This document shows, one piece after another, positions 33,078-42,191 of a stretch of DNA of 60,000 nucleotides. This DNA is from Nematostella vectensis (taxonomy: Eukaryota > Cnidaria > Anthozoa > Actiniaria > Edwardsiidae). Position numbers and translations under genes: made by a program. The notes below the pieces were generated by a model, which saw only the letters and a program-made list of their open reading frames with translations, did not search any database and was not told the origin of the DNA. The first letter of the stretch is position 1. Each line of letters opens with the position of its first letter. Location of the stretch: the NCBI RefSeq assembly GCF_932526225.1, contig NC_064034.1:18228927-18288926 (forward strand), read 5' to 3'.

Positions 33078-33617
33078 CTAGTCGAAGATATCCATAGGTC
33101 TTGCCCCACCCCTTTGGCGCCTGTAGGAGGGTGTGACTTTACGGCGGCGGCGGAGGCCTCTCCTTGGTCTCGTGGGGGGACCCCTTGTGGGGGGAGCCCC
33201 GAGAGGTACAGTTTTTGGCGTAATTTTCACTCTATGGGCGATTTGTCTCTTTGTGCTAGGGGAGACGGACCCGAATGTCGTATGACCAATTGGGATACTC
33301 CCTGAGGCGTCGAAGGGTAAGTCTGTGTTGAGTGACCCAAGGCCACCCCCTGTTTGTACCACCACAGGGTGACCGCTGAACGCTTCACCGTGGCTGTTCC
33401 CCCACCCCAATTGGCCAAGGGGGGCACCTCGAAACGCTTGGCTGCCCATCCCCCGTTGCTCCATATCGATGAAAGGGGGTGAGTTTCTAATGTCGTACCC
33501 ATTTATTATACCAGCGTTGGCTATTGCGTGGGAGCCACTCCCTTTTTGTCCACCAAAGAGAGGAGCAAGAAGAGGGGCTAAAAGAGGTGCTGCTAGTCCA
33601 GCTAAGAGCGAGACCAT
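33078..33617 (-). CDS. Adenovirus protein VI-like membrane-active virion protein, 179 aa
   Basis: The first 22 residues are hydrophobic and helical (VSLLAGLAAPLLAPLLAPLF), followed by GG and then a Gly/Ser/Pro-rich body. The Arg-rich C-terminus contains RPRRGLRRRRKV. A hydrophobic/amphipathic N-terminal helix plus a basic tail, encoded between capsid and penton genes, matches the VI-like minor capsid protein described in adintoviruses. Candidate protease sites lie near the Gly-rich joint. It overlaps the 3' end of the penton-like gene by 16 nt. The assignment is by layout and position. Confidence 0.7.
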   Translation of the reverse strand: MVSLLAGLAAPLLAPLLAPLFGGQKGSGSHAIANAGIINGYDIRNSPPFIDMEQRGMGSQAFRGAPLGQLGWGNSHGEAFSGHPVVVQTGGGLGSLNTDLPFDASGSIPIGHTTFGSVSPSTKRQIAHRVKITPKTVPLGAPPTRGPPTRPRRGLRRRRKVTPSYRRQRGGARPMDIFD

Positions 33618-34654
33618 GACGATCCCTTACGCCGAAAATGAAGTGTTACCTCGAAGCTCCCCGACAAGAATGGTATTGTTCTGCCAGTGTCGTCTGTTAT
33701 ATAGATGTGGATCTCGTCGATGAGTTGTAGGCGTAGGGGGAAGTAGAATGGGCGGTCGAAGACCCGCTCCACCCCTCTCTCACCGGGCTTCCCCTTGTCA
33801 ACCATCACGCGCAATACATTCCGCGTGCTGCTCCCTAGGATGTAGTTGCTGTCGGTGATATTCGAGTACAAGTACATGTTTTGGAAAGATTTGACGTCAA
33901 AAACAGGGTGGGACTTGGATGGGTACTCGCGGACATCAGCTCCTCCCGTCGGTTGAGGGAGGGAGCAATCGAACACAGTCCATTTGGGCAATAGGTGCGG
34001 ACTAACCACAGACCCCGGTAGGTTTGGGGCCTCCCTCTCAGTGATGGGATAGTCAGGGGGGAGGGGCCCCCTTATCACTATAGGGTGAGTGATACCCCCT
34101 ACAGTGTTTGGGGGTGATAATGTAGCGTAGAATGGCCCCTGGTCTGAGAGAGCGGCGTCAGTGTATCCGAGCCTCTCTCCGAGCCGTTTCCGTATCAACA
34201 CACGGTTACCCCAGCCCACTTTGAATATCACTTTCTCGTTGTACTCGTCAGGTACCATCTCTAAGTCCAGGTAACCCTGTTGTAGTGCTTGCCTCGTGGT
34301 TTGTCTAGACGTGTTAAAGCCGTCAATCGTCTCCCGTAAGTTCGCGGTCAACTGCAACCAGTTGGCCATCTTCGTCCGCCGAAGGGTTATTCGGTGCCAT
34401 TGATAGTAAGGCACAGCTGTTGACGAGGGTGAGGTAGTTTGGTGGTCTAGGTGCTTGCACATAACCCAAATATCGTGCTCATCGCCGGAGAAGGTATCGT
34501 AATGGGGCTGGTAGTTGACAGAAGCCACTCCCACCTCCCATTTCCCATCGCGTAGGTCAAGCGTCTGGGAGCACCTCACGATAAAATCACCAATCTCACC
34601 ACCCTCCTTCCGGTCCGAGCTGGATATGCAAAGTATGTACTCCCTGTTCGCCAT
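33602..34654 (-). CDS. Penton-like minor capsid protein 1 (jelly-roll), 350 aa
   Basis: Phrases shared with its neighbour and with Polinton pentons: TLDLRDGKWEVGVASVNY near the N-terminus, FQNMYLYSNITDSNYILGSS, and PFYFPLRLQLIDEIHIYITD. The C-terminal strand is TIPFLSGSFEVTLHFR. The single jelly-roll penton forms the capsid vertices. TATATAAC lies at 34,739-34,746, about 85 bp upstream. The adjacent penton-like gene 2 has the same architecture, so the vertex proteins are duplicated. Confidence 0.9.
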   Translation of the reverse strand: MANREYILCISSSDRKEGGEIGDFIVRCSQTLDLRDGKWEVGVASVNYQPHYDTFSGDEHDIWVMCKHLDHQTTSPSSTAVPYYQWHRITLRRTKMANWLQLTANLRETIDGFNTSRQTTRQALQQGYLDLEMVPDEYNEKVIFKVGWGNRVLIRKRLGERLGYTDAALSDQGPFYATLSPPNTVGGITHPIVIRGPLPPDYPITEREAPNLPGSVVSPHLLPKWTVFDCSLPQPTGGADVREYPSKSHPVFDVKSFQNMYLYSNITDSNYILGSSTRNVLRVMVDKGKPGERGVERVFDRPFYFPLRLQLIDEIHIYITDDTGRTIPFLSGSFEVTLHFRRKGSSWSRS

Positions 34655-34657
34655 AGT

Positions 34658-35695
34658 TCAAATGAAAGGGACGGGTTGGAAATGCAATGTCCCCACCACT
34701 GCGCCAGACTGGAATGAGATGGGCTGCCCCTGGTCGTCAGTTATATAGAAGTGGGTCCTATCCACGAGTTGGGTACGGATCGGAAAGTAATAGGGATTGG
34801 TAAAATCCCGCTCCGCTGCGCCACCATAGCCCCCCTCAGGTGTTATCACACGCAAGAGGTTGTTGTTATCACTCCCAATGATGAGGTTCCCCTCAGACAT
34901 GTTGGAGTACACGTACATGTTTTGGAAAGGTTGTAGGTCCTCGATGGTAATGTCAGACTCCTTGGAGGCAAAGGGTCGGGAGGCCGGGGGGTTGAAGTCC
35001 TCGGAGCCCGGGAACAAGCTCAAGGCGTCGTAGCTGAAGGGTACCCAGTTCAACAGGGTCCTGTGTGCTTCGGTTGGACCAAATTGGTAATTGGGTGGGA
35101 GGATGCCATCGTCAGGGTGCAATTGCATGACCCACTCCCCCGAGATCCATTGCCTATACCCTATAGCCATAGCCACCCGTGGCCGTAGGAGAAGTTGGTC
35201 CCCTTTCGCTATTGCTATGTTGGTCTGTTTCGTCAATGTGTCTATCGCCACAAGCACATCCACCACATCACCTTGACCAAGTTGCTTTCTCACCTTCTCC
35301 CTATCCGCATTGAATTGGTCTACCGCTTTCTTGAGGTTGAAGGCCACTTGGTGCCACTTTGGGGCTTGGAAGTTGTCCAGTTTAATATGCGTCCATTTAT
35401 TATTTATTTTATCTTGGGGGATAAGGGCGTTTGGGTCGTCCTTACTAGCCCAACTAGCGTACCAATCAGGGTCAGGGATTTTATGGTAGATCCAAATATC
35501 ACTATCCTCGGGTGGGAACTTTAACCACGACCTAGGGTAGATGAGGTGCACCAGCCCCACTTGCCACTTCCCATCACGTAAGTCAAACGTCTTTGGCGTC
35601 CGTATGGTAAAATCACTGATGATGTTACCAGGGAGAGCACCTTCGATGGCGTTACTGGGCAACGTGACGTAGAATGGCTCTTGACTACTCGTCAT
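34658..35695 (-). CDS. Penton-like minor capsid protein 2 (jelly-roll), 345 aa
   Basis: The start is taken at 35,695 (MTSSQEPFYVTLPSN). An earlier ATG (35,702) opens only a five-codon ORF overlapping it. Family phrases: FYVTLPSNAIEG, FDLRDGKWQVGLVHLIYPRSW, FQNMYVYSNMSEGNLIIGS, PYYFPIRTQLVDRTHFYITD, and PISFQSGAVVGTLHFQP at the end. The N-terminus is closer than copy 1 to the usual Polinton penton, so this is probably the ancestral copy. CATAAAATCG at 35,737-35,746 is a likely TATA box. It abuts the 3' end of the integrase gene. Confidence 0.9.
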   Translation of the reverse strand: MTSSQEPFYVTLPSNAIEGALPGNIISDFTIRTPKTFDLRDGKWQVGLVHLIYPRSWLKFPPEDSDIWIYHKIPDPDWYASWASKDDPNALIPQDKINNKWTHIKLDNFQAPKWHQVAFNLKKAVDQFNADREKVRKQLGQGDVVDVLVAIDTLTKQTNIAIAKGDQLLLRPRVAMAIGYRQWISGEWVMQLHPDDGILPPNYQFGPTEAHRTLLNWVPFSYDALSLFPGSEDFNPPASRPFASKESDITIEDLQPFQNMYVYSNMSEGNLIIGSDNNNLLRVITPEGGYGGAAERDFTNPYYFPIRTQLVDRTHFYITDDQGQPISFQSGAVVGTLHFQPVPFI

Positions 35696-35730
35696 GGTGC
35701 ATGAGAGTAACTGAGAGGGGGGCACACGGC

Positions 35731-36969
35731 TCACGCGATTTTATGCATTTGCTCGGCAGATACCCAACTGTTGTACTTGGCGGGCCAACCGCGCCATTTC
35801 ACAAAGTACTCCCTTCCCCTCCCCTTCCCACGTGTCTTGACTACTCTTTCGATGCGGTACAGCTCCTCCTCCTCGTCGATGTGGACAGGTTGCAGCTCAG
35901 GTTCGTAGAACCGCCCCTCCAACCATGACCCGTCGTACTCACGGAGACGGTACGCATAGTCTTTCTGTTTCGGGTCATTGTACCGCTGGCCCACCGTGAA
36001 CACCTCTTCTGTCCAGTTTGGGGTATACCCTTTGGCAAAGATGTGCTTGACTTTACTGATCCTCACTTTCTCCCCGACATGGAATTTCGGTGGTGGCCTC
36101 TTTTTTTTCTTTTTGGTCTTCACATCTGTCTTCTTACTCCCATACAAGACACCCCACACCTCCTGAGCATCGTCGTACGTAACTACATCCGCGGGGGCAC
36201 GGCGAATACTACGATGGTAGGAGTGGTTGTAGTTGTCAACCAACTCGGGTAACAACTCAATGTACCGGCGGGTCTCCTTATGGGTAAACCAGCGCCACAT
36301 CCAAGTCTTAAGGGTACGGTTAAACCGTTCCACCACAGAGGCTTTCAGCTCACTGCGCGTGGAGAAGTAATGGATCCCTTTAGATTTAAGGAACGCTTGA
36401 AATGTTCGGTTCTTGAACTCAGTCCCGTCATCCGTTTGAAGCTTTTCAGGTTGACGTCCACCCTTGAAAATACTCTCAAACGCCTTGACGATCTGGGGAC
36501 CTGTCTTGTCTTTCAAAGGGACTGCCCAACCGTATTTGCTCAATATGTCAATCACGGTGAGTATGTATTTGTACCCATCATTCACCGAACTATACGCTTG
36601 CATGTCACACAAATCCGCTTGCCATTGCTCGTCCATTCCATTCACGATCACCCGTTGGCGCGAGTAACGCCGCCTATAGGGTTTATGGACCGTGTAAGTG
36701 GATTGGGTCCTGAGCCATGCCTCCACTTGGGCACGACTCACCCCCTTGGAACGTACCGCTCGGAGTAGTTTGTCCACTCCCCCCAAGGCTGCTGGATGCT
36801 CCGGATTGTAATAAATCTGATGAAGAAGATGGTAGGTAGCTTTCTTGGTCATCTTCTTTCCCCTCCCCTCCTTCTTCCTTACTACCATCGTTGCTACCCT
36901 CCCCCTCCTCTTCCCCCTCTTCGTACCATACTCTTTTTCCACTTTCGTTTTCGTTGGGGGCTTTGCCAT
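35731..36969 (-). CDS. Retroviral-type (rve) integrase with chromodomain, 412 aa
   Basis: A basic N-terminus precedes a conserved Polinton integrase phrase (IYYNPEHPAALGGVDKLLRA). The RNase H-fold core has catalytic D in WQADLCD (about 119), D in QTDDGTEF (about 178) and E in SVVERFNR (about 212). The D-to-E spacing has 33 residues between. A C-terminal basic beta region (KFHVGEKVRI) leads into a chromodomain (YRIERVV, YFVKWRGWP, NSWVSAEQM), which can direct integration to modified chromatin. The start is uncertain (36,969 or the internal Met at 36,891), because the first ATG after the TATA box (37,122-37,132) opens a different frame. Confidence 0.93.
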   Translation of the reverse strand: MAKPPTKTKVEKEYGTKRGKRRGRVATMVVRKKEGRGKKMTKKATYHLLHQIYYNPEHPAALGGVDKLLRAVRSKGVSRAQVEAWLRTQSTYTVHKPYRRRYSRQRVIVNGMDEQWQADLCDMQAYSSVNDGYKYILTVIDILSKYGWAVPLKDKTGPQIVKAFESIFKGGRQPEKLQTDDGTEFKNRTFQAFLKSKGIHYFSTRSELKASVVERFNRTLKTWMWRWFTHKETRRYIELLPELVDNYNHSYHRSIRRAPADVVTYDDAQEVWGVLYGSKKTDVKTKKKKKRPPPKFHVGEKVRISKVKHIFAKGYTPNWTEEVFTVGQRYNDPKQKDYAYRLREYDGSWLEGRFYEPELQPVHIDEEEELYRIERVVKTRGKGRGREYFVKWRGWPAKYNSWVSAEQMHKIA

Positions 36970-37090
36970 CGAGTTGCGAGTCTCGAATGTTGATGTTGCC
37001 CCCGCAACAGGCAAAGAGGCAGCGCATGCGCTCCAACGCCGTACGACAATCGAAACGAGGGTGGAGAGGATCCGCACCAAAGCAACCCAT
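36683..37090 (-). CDS. Overlapping ORF with MGC N-terminus, 135 aa, unknown
   Basis: This is the first ATG downstream of CATAAATAAGGG, in an excellent start context (gcggcATGG). It overlaps the integrase N-terminus in another frame. It begins MGCFGADPL, compatible with N-myristoylation at G2 and palmitoylation at C3, followed by a Cys patch (MRCLFACCGG). The rest is acidic and Ser/Gly-rich (WYEEGEEEGEGSNDG). It could be a real overlapping gene, a leader exon spliced to integrase, or a chance frame. Confidence 0.4.
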   Translation of the reverse strand: MGCFGADPLHPRFDCRTALERMRCLFACCGGNINIRDSQLDGKAPNENESGKRVWYEEGEEEGEGSNDGSKEEGGEGKEDDQESYLPSSSSDLLQSGASSSLGGSGQTTPSGTFQGGESCPSGGMAQDPIHLHGP

Positions 37091-37212
37091 GCCGCAAGTG
37101 ATACCCTAACCGTGCCCAACCCCTTATTTATGCGAAAATAAGACACAGACCACCACAGATGGGGAACCTTCTTTTTTTTTTTTATTGCCATTGCCACAGT
37201 TATTTAATAGAC

Positions 37213-40200
37213 TTACAGTGAGTAGTGTCCATAGGGGTAGGTGGACATCCCCCTACGCACCCGTTTGTTATACACCATTTTAAAAGTTTTATGCGCTGGT
37301 ATTGTGTGCAAGGTCCTAGCAGCCGTATTACGGACAATGGTGTAAGGGAGAACAACGTGGCGCTCTTCACCCTCCTTAGCAGCCAAGAGCTCCATCATAG
37401 TCTTCTGGTTGACGATACCCGCCGTACGGACATTCAAGTGCAGTCCTTTCACCTTACATACAGATTTCCCACTGTAAGTAGTATACGCATAACTCTTTGG
37501 GCCAGTCGAGGAGTAACAGTCGATGAAATCCCCCTCGTCTAACTCACTAGTCAAATCCCCTAAGTAGTCACCAAGGGGTGGCATCCACTCCCCAGGGCGG
37601 TGTAGAAAGATGACACTATCCGTGTCATGATACAGGCACCGCGGTCCTAGGCGTTCCATCACCCCAAACAACGCCAACCGTGCAAACGCTGTGGTGAAGG
37701 CTGCTATGATAACATTAGTATGTGGTTTCAACTCTTGGAATCTCTCCCCCAGTTTATAGTGGACTTGGATAAGGTCATCACTCACAATGAACACATCGTT
37801 CACCTCGATGCTATCGTTCGTCAGCAAATCAAAATACTCTATAGGTTCGCTAATGTATTTGGTTCGCCTTGGGTTGGGCTGCTCCCCGAACTTCCCCCAC
37901 ATACAATTTAGCCCCATCTTTGCCACACTGCGGAGGCCTGGGTTCTTTGCGATCTTCTCCTTGTCCAACCGGATACCTTGGTGTCGCTCGTACTCGTCAA
38001 TGTAACGCTGCTTATCCGAATCGGTGTCACACCACGCTGGCCACCCCGAGGCCTCCTGCTTGTATTTCAAAAAGGTATCGATATAACCCTTGAACAAGCG
38101 CTCCCACTCCTCCCAGTGCCATACCTCGTAAACACGGAGTACAGTGTACCCCTCCTCAATAGCCTTGAACACCTCGGGGTGACACCACGTGCCTGTGAAG
38201 GCCCGCTCCTCATCCGAATGGTTACAGCCCCCTTGCTCCTCCATCTCGGCACAACTGCGGCACAGTGGGAACATCAGTTTCTGGTTGACCCTGATTGGGA
38301 GGACTGGGAAGAAGAGGTCACGGGGAGGTAACACACGGATCTTCATGAGCCCCTTGTACACGTGGAGGTCTTCATTAAAGTCCTCGGTGACAATAGCGTC
38401 GGGGTGACCAACGGGGTACTCGCAAGTAGCGTTTACCCAGGGGTACAAGGATGTGAAGTCGTAGTAATGTATTCGTTCGCCCTCACCGACTTTCGCCTCG
38501 TAATGCAATTGGATGGCGTTTGTCCTGCCACCAAAGAAGGCATCACGGGGGTTGAGGGGGATCGAATGCTCCACCTCCCCCACAAGGGCTTGCAGTTGTA
38601 CATCACTGTTCAGCCTAGCGTCGAATTGACACTCCCATACCTCCTCGTAATTATACCCTAAAGCTCTCAGGCGTAACTCTGTAGCACGTGTGTGGTCGCG
38701 GAGCTCCCGCATAGTAGTGTGTGTCAAGGGGTTCACAGTGTCGGGTAGGAAGCAAGTAGGACACCCATGGTAAAAACAGCCTTGGTATTGGTAGACAGTG
38801 TTAGTGTCAGCAGCATAACCATCCACTTTAATTCTACCAGCTAGACGCACTTCACCCCCATTCCCAGCATGTTGGATACACACCCCGTCACGACGCTCCA
38901 GGTATTTCAGCCACTGTAGTGCTTTCAAAGACTGCACATCGTGCCCACGGTACCCACGTAAAGGGACTAGACCAATTGTGCCCTTCTCCAAAAATTTCGA
39001 GCGCAGAATTCGACTTGATAGCGAAGCTATGGTGATAGCTATCTTGAACGGGTGGAGACCCACTGCATCCATGATGAGTTTATCGAAAGCTACCACAGCC
39101 TTCTTCAGTACCTCAACATCTTGGTGACAATAATTAGCGAGCTCCTCCTTCAAGTTGAACACAACCCCACGGGTAACTTGCTCCTGGTGCCATTGAGCGA
39201 CAGCGTTTGCGTCATCCTCCTTCATACTCCGTAAGTCGTAATAACTCAAATCGGGCATAGGCCCCACATAGTCTTGGTGCTCGACAGTATTAAAAAAGTG
39301 AGGGAATACACCTTTCTGAGTGACATGGTCAAACCCAAAAGCTTTGGGGAGCTTACTCAGTGGCATTTGTAAAAAATTCAAAGTGCACTTCATATCGATG
39401 TTTAATGAGTCCACCTTCAAATGCATCACCTTACCGCCAGTGAAGATAACATTGGGTTTGATACCATTCTCAAAAAGGTATTCCAAAATAAAATAGGAGT
39501 CGTAGCCCTTGAAATTGTGTGCCAGACAGGTGTACCCGGCATTACTACCGCCGAATAACCAGTCGCAAAACGCTTGGATAGTGGCAAAACTGTGCTTCCG
39601 GACTCCACACGTGGTACACTCCAAACGATCCATTGGCCACTCCTTACACGTGTCACACAGTTTTTGAGCACCCACAAAATTTGGTTCGTGTTTATCACCC
39701 AATGGCATAGCCTCAACATCAAAAACGATAAGGTGCATACCATCATCACCGTCTTTATCCTTTGGTAGAGCATCAGCACCCACCGTCACGTAACACAAAT
39801 GGTCAGGGGGGACCACCTCCTTACAAACGGTACACTTGTACTCCCCACACACATGTGATACCCCCTCCTTTTGGATAGCTACCATATCGATACGCTTGCC
39901 ACACGCCTCGCATTTATGGTACATCTGACAGTACGACCGTGGGGTAACATTCTTCTTATTGGGTAATCCCCTAGTTTTATCAAGTTTATGGTTGTCGAAG
40001 CACTTGGGGGTACGGAAGTACCTGTTACACTCGGAGCAATACTTCCAATTCCAACGGTGGTCTTGCTCTGGTGGGGGTACCAAAGGGGAACAATCCACCT
40101 CACCGCAGCCATAACATACGTCCACACACTTGTGCTGTAGTTTGGTGTCGTACCCTCTCTTGCATACTGTGCAATAGTAGCAGCGGCCCAACAAACCGGG

Positions 40201-41355
40201 CATACTCTTAACGTAATCAAAATGGCCCTTGGCGTAGTATAGGTAAAGCCTATACTTTGGGTCAGGCAGGTCCCCAGAGTAGATCACAGTATTAGCGTGC
40301 TCCCGGGACACCACATTCAATTCAAACCCTTGGTCCCCCAGGTGGCGTTGGAATTGCCGAATCTCTGGGATCCCACATGGCCCCTCGGGTACACCAGCCT
40401 CGGCATGCAACATCTTAGCCCGTTCCGTTTGCAAGGGGAGCAAAGGACCACGTGTACGGCCCCGTGTGGGCTTATACAACTTGGTAGCATTAGGGTCCTC
40501 GGTTAGAATCGCCATCCCGACCACAATAGAGCGTGCAGCACATAACTCGTCACTGTTCTGAATACGGATAATACTTCTTTTCCCCTTCCTCCACGCCTCC
40601 AAATCGCACGTGTTCAATGTACAAGAGTTCTTCAATTTGTTTTTCCCAGCCCCTGCTGGGAGATGAGTACGAATCACATGGAGCCTGAAGTCGCCCTCAA
40701 ACACAAACTGTTGGTTAGATTGCACAACCGTCTCTATGACACCCATGATCCGTTGGGGGGTAAGTTGGTGACGTCGCATAAATGGTAACGCAATTGGGTT
40801 CCTCAAAGAGGGAGCATCAATGGTAATACGTGCGTAGTCATGCTCTTGTACTCCATGTAACGTATCGTCGAGCACCCTATCCAATACACCCTCCACATCC
40901 TCCAAAGCCTCCTCTAGGTTATCGCGTAGAGGTAAATCGACCTTCAAATCGTAGTCGGTGCAATCGGTGCGCATTTTAGTAGACCGTTTGGTGGATGTTT
41001 GCCGCAACTCGTACACCACATCCTCCTTACCATTATCGTCCTCAGGGTCACGCTTCCGCTTCACCCCACCGCCACCTTGTTGTGTACCCAAAGGGGTATC
41101 CATGCCCAAAAAAGGGTCCTCGGAAGACACACAGTCATCCTCTAAATTGTTATAATAGTTTATGTAGTCGAACAACTCATCGAGAGAAGCGAACTGGGGG
41201 GTGTCAGTAAGCTCATCATAGAAAAAATCAGGGGGGAGCTGGGCCCCCTCCCCATCCTCCTCATCCTCACTTGGGTCTGGTAATATTCCCAACAAGCGTC
41301 TAAGCCACTCGTCATCATCGTCATTGCCATCGTAGTCGTCATTGTTGTTTGCCAT
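37213..41355 (-). CDS. Protein-primed family B DNA polymerase, 1380 aa
   Basis: The start at 41,355 (MANNNDDYDG) follows TATAAAAG (41,401-41,408). The acidic N-terminal region is followed by an array of CxxC zinc fingers (about 390-535: CYYCTVCKRGYD, CYGCGEVDC, CEACGKRID). Proofreading exonuclease: Exo I VFDVEAMP (about 545), an inserted zinc finger (CDTCKEWPMDRLECTTCG), Exo II HNFKGYDSYF (about 615), Exo III YCHQDVEVL (about 743). Polymerase: motif A DFTSLYPW (about 967), motif B KMGLNCMWGKFG (about 1149), motif C HDTDSV (about 1245). All motifs are intact. It replicates the linear genome from the terminal repeats, with a protein primer expected from the family. Confidence 0.96.
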   Translation of the reverse strand: MANNNDDYDGNDDDDEWLRRLLGILPDPSEDEEDGEGAQLPPDFFYDELTDTPQFASLDELFDYINYYNNLEDDCVSSEDPFLGMDTPLGTQQGGGGVKRKRDPEDDNGKEDVVYELRQTSTKRSTKMRTDCTDYDLKVDLPLRDNLEEALEDVEGVLDRVLDDTLHGVQEHDYARITIDAPSLRNPIALPFMRRHQLTPQRIMGVIETVVQSNQQFVFEGDFRLHVIRTHLPAGAGKNKLKNSCTLNTCDLEAWRKGKRSIIRIQNSDELCAARSIVVGMAILTEDPNATKLYKPTRGRTRGPLLPLQTERAKMLHAEAGVPEGPCGIPEIRQFQRHLGDQGFELNVVSREHANTVIYSGDLPDPKYRLYLYYAKGHFDYVKSMPGLLGRCYYCTVCKRGYDTKLQHKCVDVCYGCGEVDCSPLVPPPEQDHRWNWKYCSECNRYFRTPKCFDNHKLDKTRGLPNKKNVTPRSYCQMYHKCEACGKRIDMVAIQKEGVSHVCGEYKCTVCKEVVPPDHLCYVTVGADALPKDKDGDDGMHLIVFDVEAMPLGDKHEPNFVGAQKLCDTCKEWPMDRLECTTCGVRKHSFATIQAFCDWLFGGSNAGYTCLAHNFKGYDSYFILEYLFENGIKPNVIFTGGKVMHLKVDSLNIDMKCTLNFLQMPLSKLPKAFGFDHVTQKGVFPHFFNTVEHQDYVGPMPDLSYYDLRSMKEDDANAVAQWHQEQVTRGVVFNLKEELANYCHQDVEVLKKAVVAFDKLIMDAVGLHPFKIAITIASLSSRILRSKFLEKGTIGLVPLRGYRGHDVQSLKALQWLKYLERRDGVCIQHAGNGGEVRLAGRIKVDGYAADTNTVYQYQGCFYHGCPTCFLPDTVNPLTHTTMRELRDHTRATELRLRALGYNYEEVWECQFDARLNSDVQLQALVGEVEHSIPLNPRDAFFGGRTNAIQLHYEAKVGEGERIHYYDFTSLYPWVNATCEYPVGHPDAIVTEDFNEDLHVYKGLMKIRVLPPRDLFFPVLPIRVNQKLMFPLCRSCAEMEEQGGCNHSDEERAFTGTWCHPEVFKAIEEGYTVLRVYEVWHWEEWERLFKGYIDTFLKYKQEASGWPAWCDTDSDKQRYIDEYERHQGIRLDKEKIAKNPGLRSVAKMGLNCMWGKFGEQPNPRRTKYISEPIEYFDLLTNDSIEVNDVFIVSDDLIQVHYKLGERFQELKPHTNVIIAAFTTAFARLALFGVMERLGPRCLYHDTDSVIFLHRPGEWMPPLGDYLGDLTSELDEGDFIDCYSSTGPKSYAYTTYSGKSVCKVKGLHLNVRTAGIVNQKTMMELLAAKEGEERHVVLPYTIVRNTAARTLHTIPAHKTFKMVYNKRVRRGMSTYPYGHYSL

Positions 41356-41397
41356 GGCTGGAACAGCCAAGGGGACTGAAACCCTAGTGGTGTGCAC

Positions 41398-41654
41398 CCT
41401 CTTTTATAGAACTAACCAACCAATAAAACACTTTTTTTGAAAACTACCCAATAACAGCCCATGTCTTATAGAATATTATGACGTCACACACCATCTAGGC
41501 CTGCGATTGGCCCACCCAACTAACATAGTTTGCCTAAACCAATCAAAACCCTCACCGATGACCTCACCACTATACTGTCTAGACACCCCAAAAGGTATAA
41601 AAAGGGACGCGTAGCGCTAAACTCTCAGTCGAACAGACATCCTAAAAACACAAG
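41398..41654. promoter_or_regulatory. Bidirectional promoter between polymerase and coiled-coil gene 1
   Basis: The minus-strand TATAAAAG (41,401-41,408) serves the polymerase. The plus-strand TATAAAAAGG (41,596-41,605) serves the coiled-coil gene. atgacgtcacac (about 41,478) and several CCAAT boxes lie between. The ctgtctagacaccc - ggtataaaaa block is repeated in decayed form at about 42,010-42,040. Confidence 0.75.
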
Positions 41655-41996
41655 ATGGCTAACAGAAACTCCAACCCCCTGCCAGCTTGGATAAGTAATT
41701 TCAGCAGAGCTGGTGATAGAAAGGCACAACTCGCAATAACTCGGATAGGGATCGAATTGCAAAAGGGGGAGATAAGGGAGCGGGGTGCGATAAATGCAAT
41801 GTGTAATTACTTCGCAGCAGAGAACGAAAACCTCCGTGTCAGAGTACTAATGATGAATGATATACTACAAGAAAAGGACTTGGAGATCGAGAACCAGCGT
41901 TATGAGATCGAGGACCTGCGTAGGGAACTGACTAGAATAAGATTAGAGAAGAAGAATGGTAACCTTGAAGACGAACCCAAAGAAAAACAGATCTGA
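41655..41996 (+). CDS. Coiled-coil protein 1, 113 aa, unknown function
   Basis: Starts MANRNSNPLPAWISNF after the leader aaaaacacaagATGGC. Residues about 50-105 form a heptad-rich coiled coil (ENENLRVRVLMMNDILQ, LEIENQRYEIEDLRREL). There is no membrane segment, and the protein ends at EPKEKQI. Its promoter and leader are near-duplicates of those of the next gene, and both proteins are coiled coils, so the cassette was duplicated. The two might form a hetero-oligomer; that is inference only. Confidence 0.82.
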   Translation: MANRNSNPLPAWISNFSRAGDRKAQLAITRIGIELQKGEIRERGAINAMCNYFAAENENLRVRVLMMNDILQEKDLEIENQRYEIEDLRRELTRIRLEKKNGNLEDEPKEKQI

Positions 41997-42191
41997 TAAC
42001 CTCCTGACCACTGTCTAGACATCCTAAGAGGTATTATAACCCAAGCCAATCAGAAACAAGTAACTTTAGCCACTAACCAATCAGAGACTTACCCAACGAC
42101 GTCATCGGCGTCCATAAACACTTTTAAAGGGTATAAAAGGCAACGCACACCACAAAACTCCTCATAGTCTAACCAGACCAAAAAACACAAG
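41997..42191. promoter_or_regulatory. Duplicated promoter of coiled-coil gene 2
   Basis: It contains a decayed copy of the upstream promoter (ctgtctagacatcc, ggtattataa), then cgacgtcatcg (about 42,098), a working-looking TATAAAAGG (42,132-42,140) and the shared leader aaaacacaagatggc. Confidence 0.65.
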
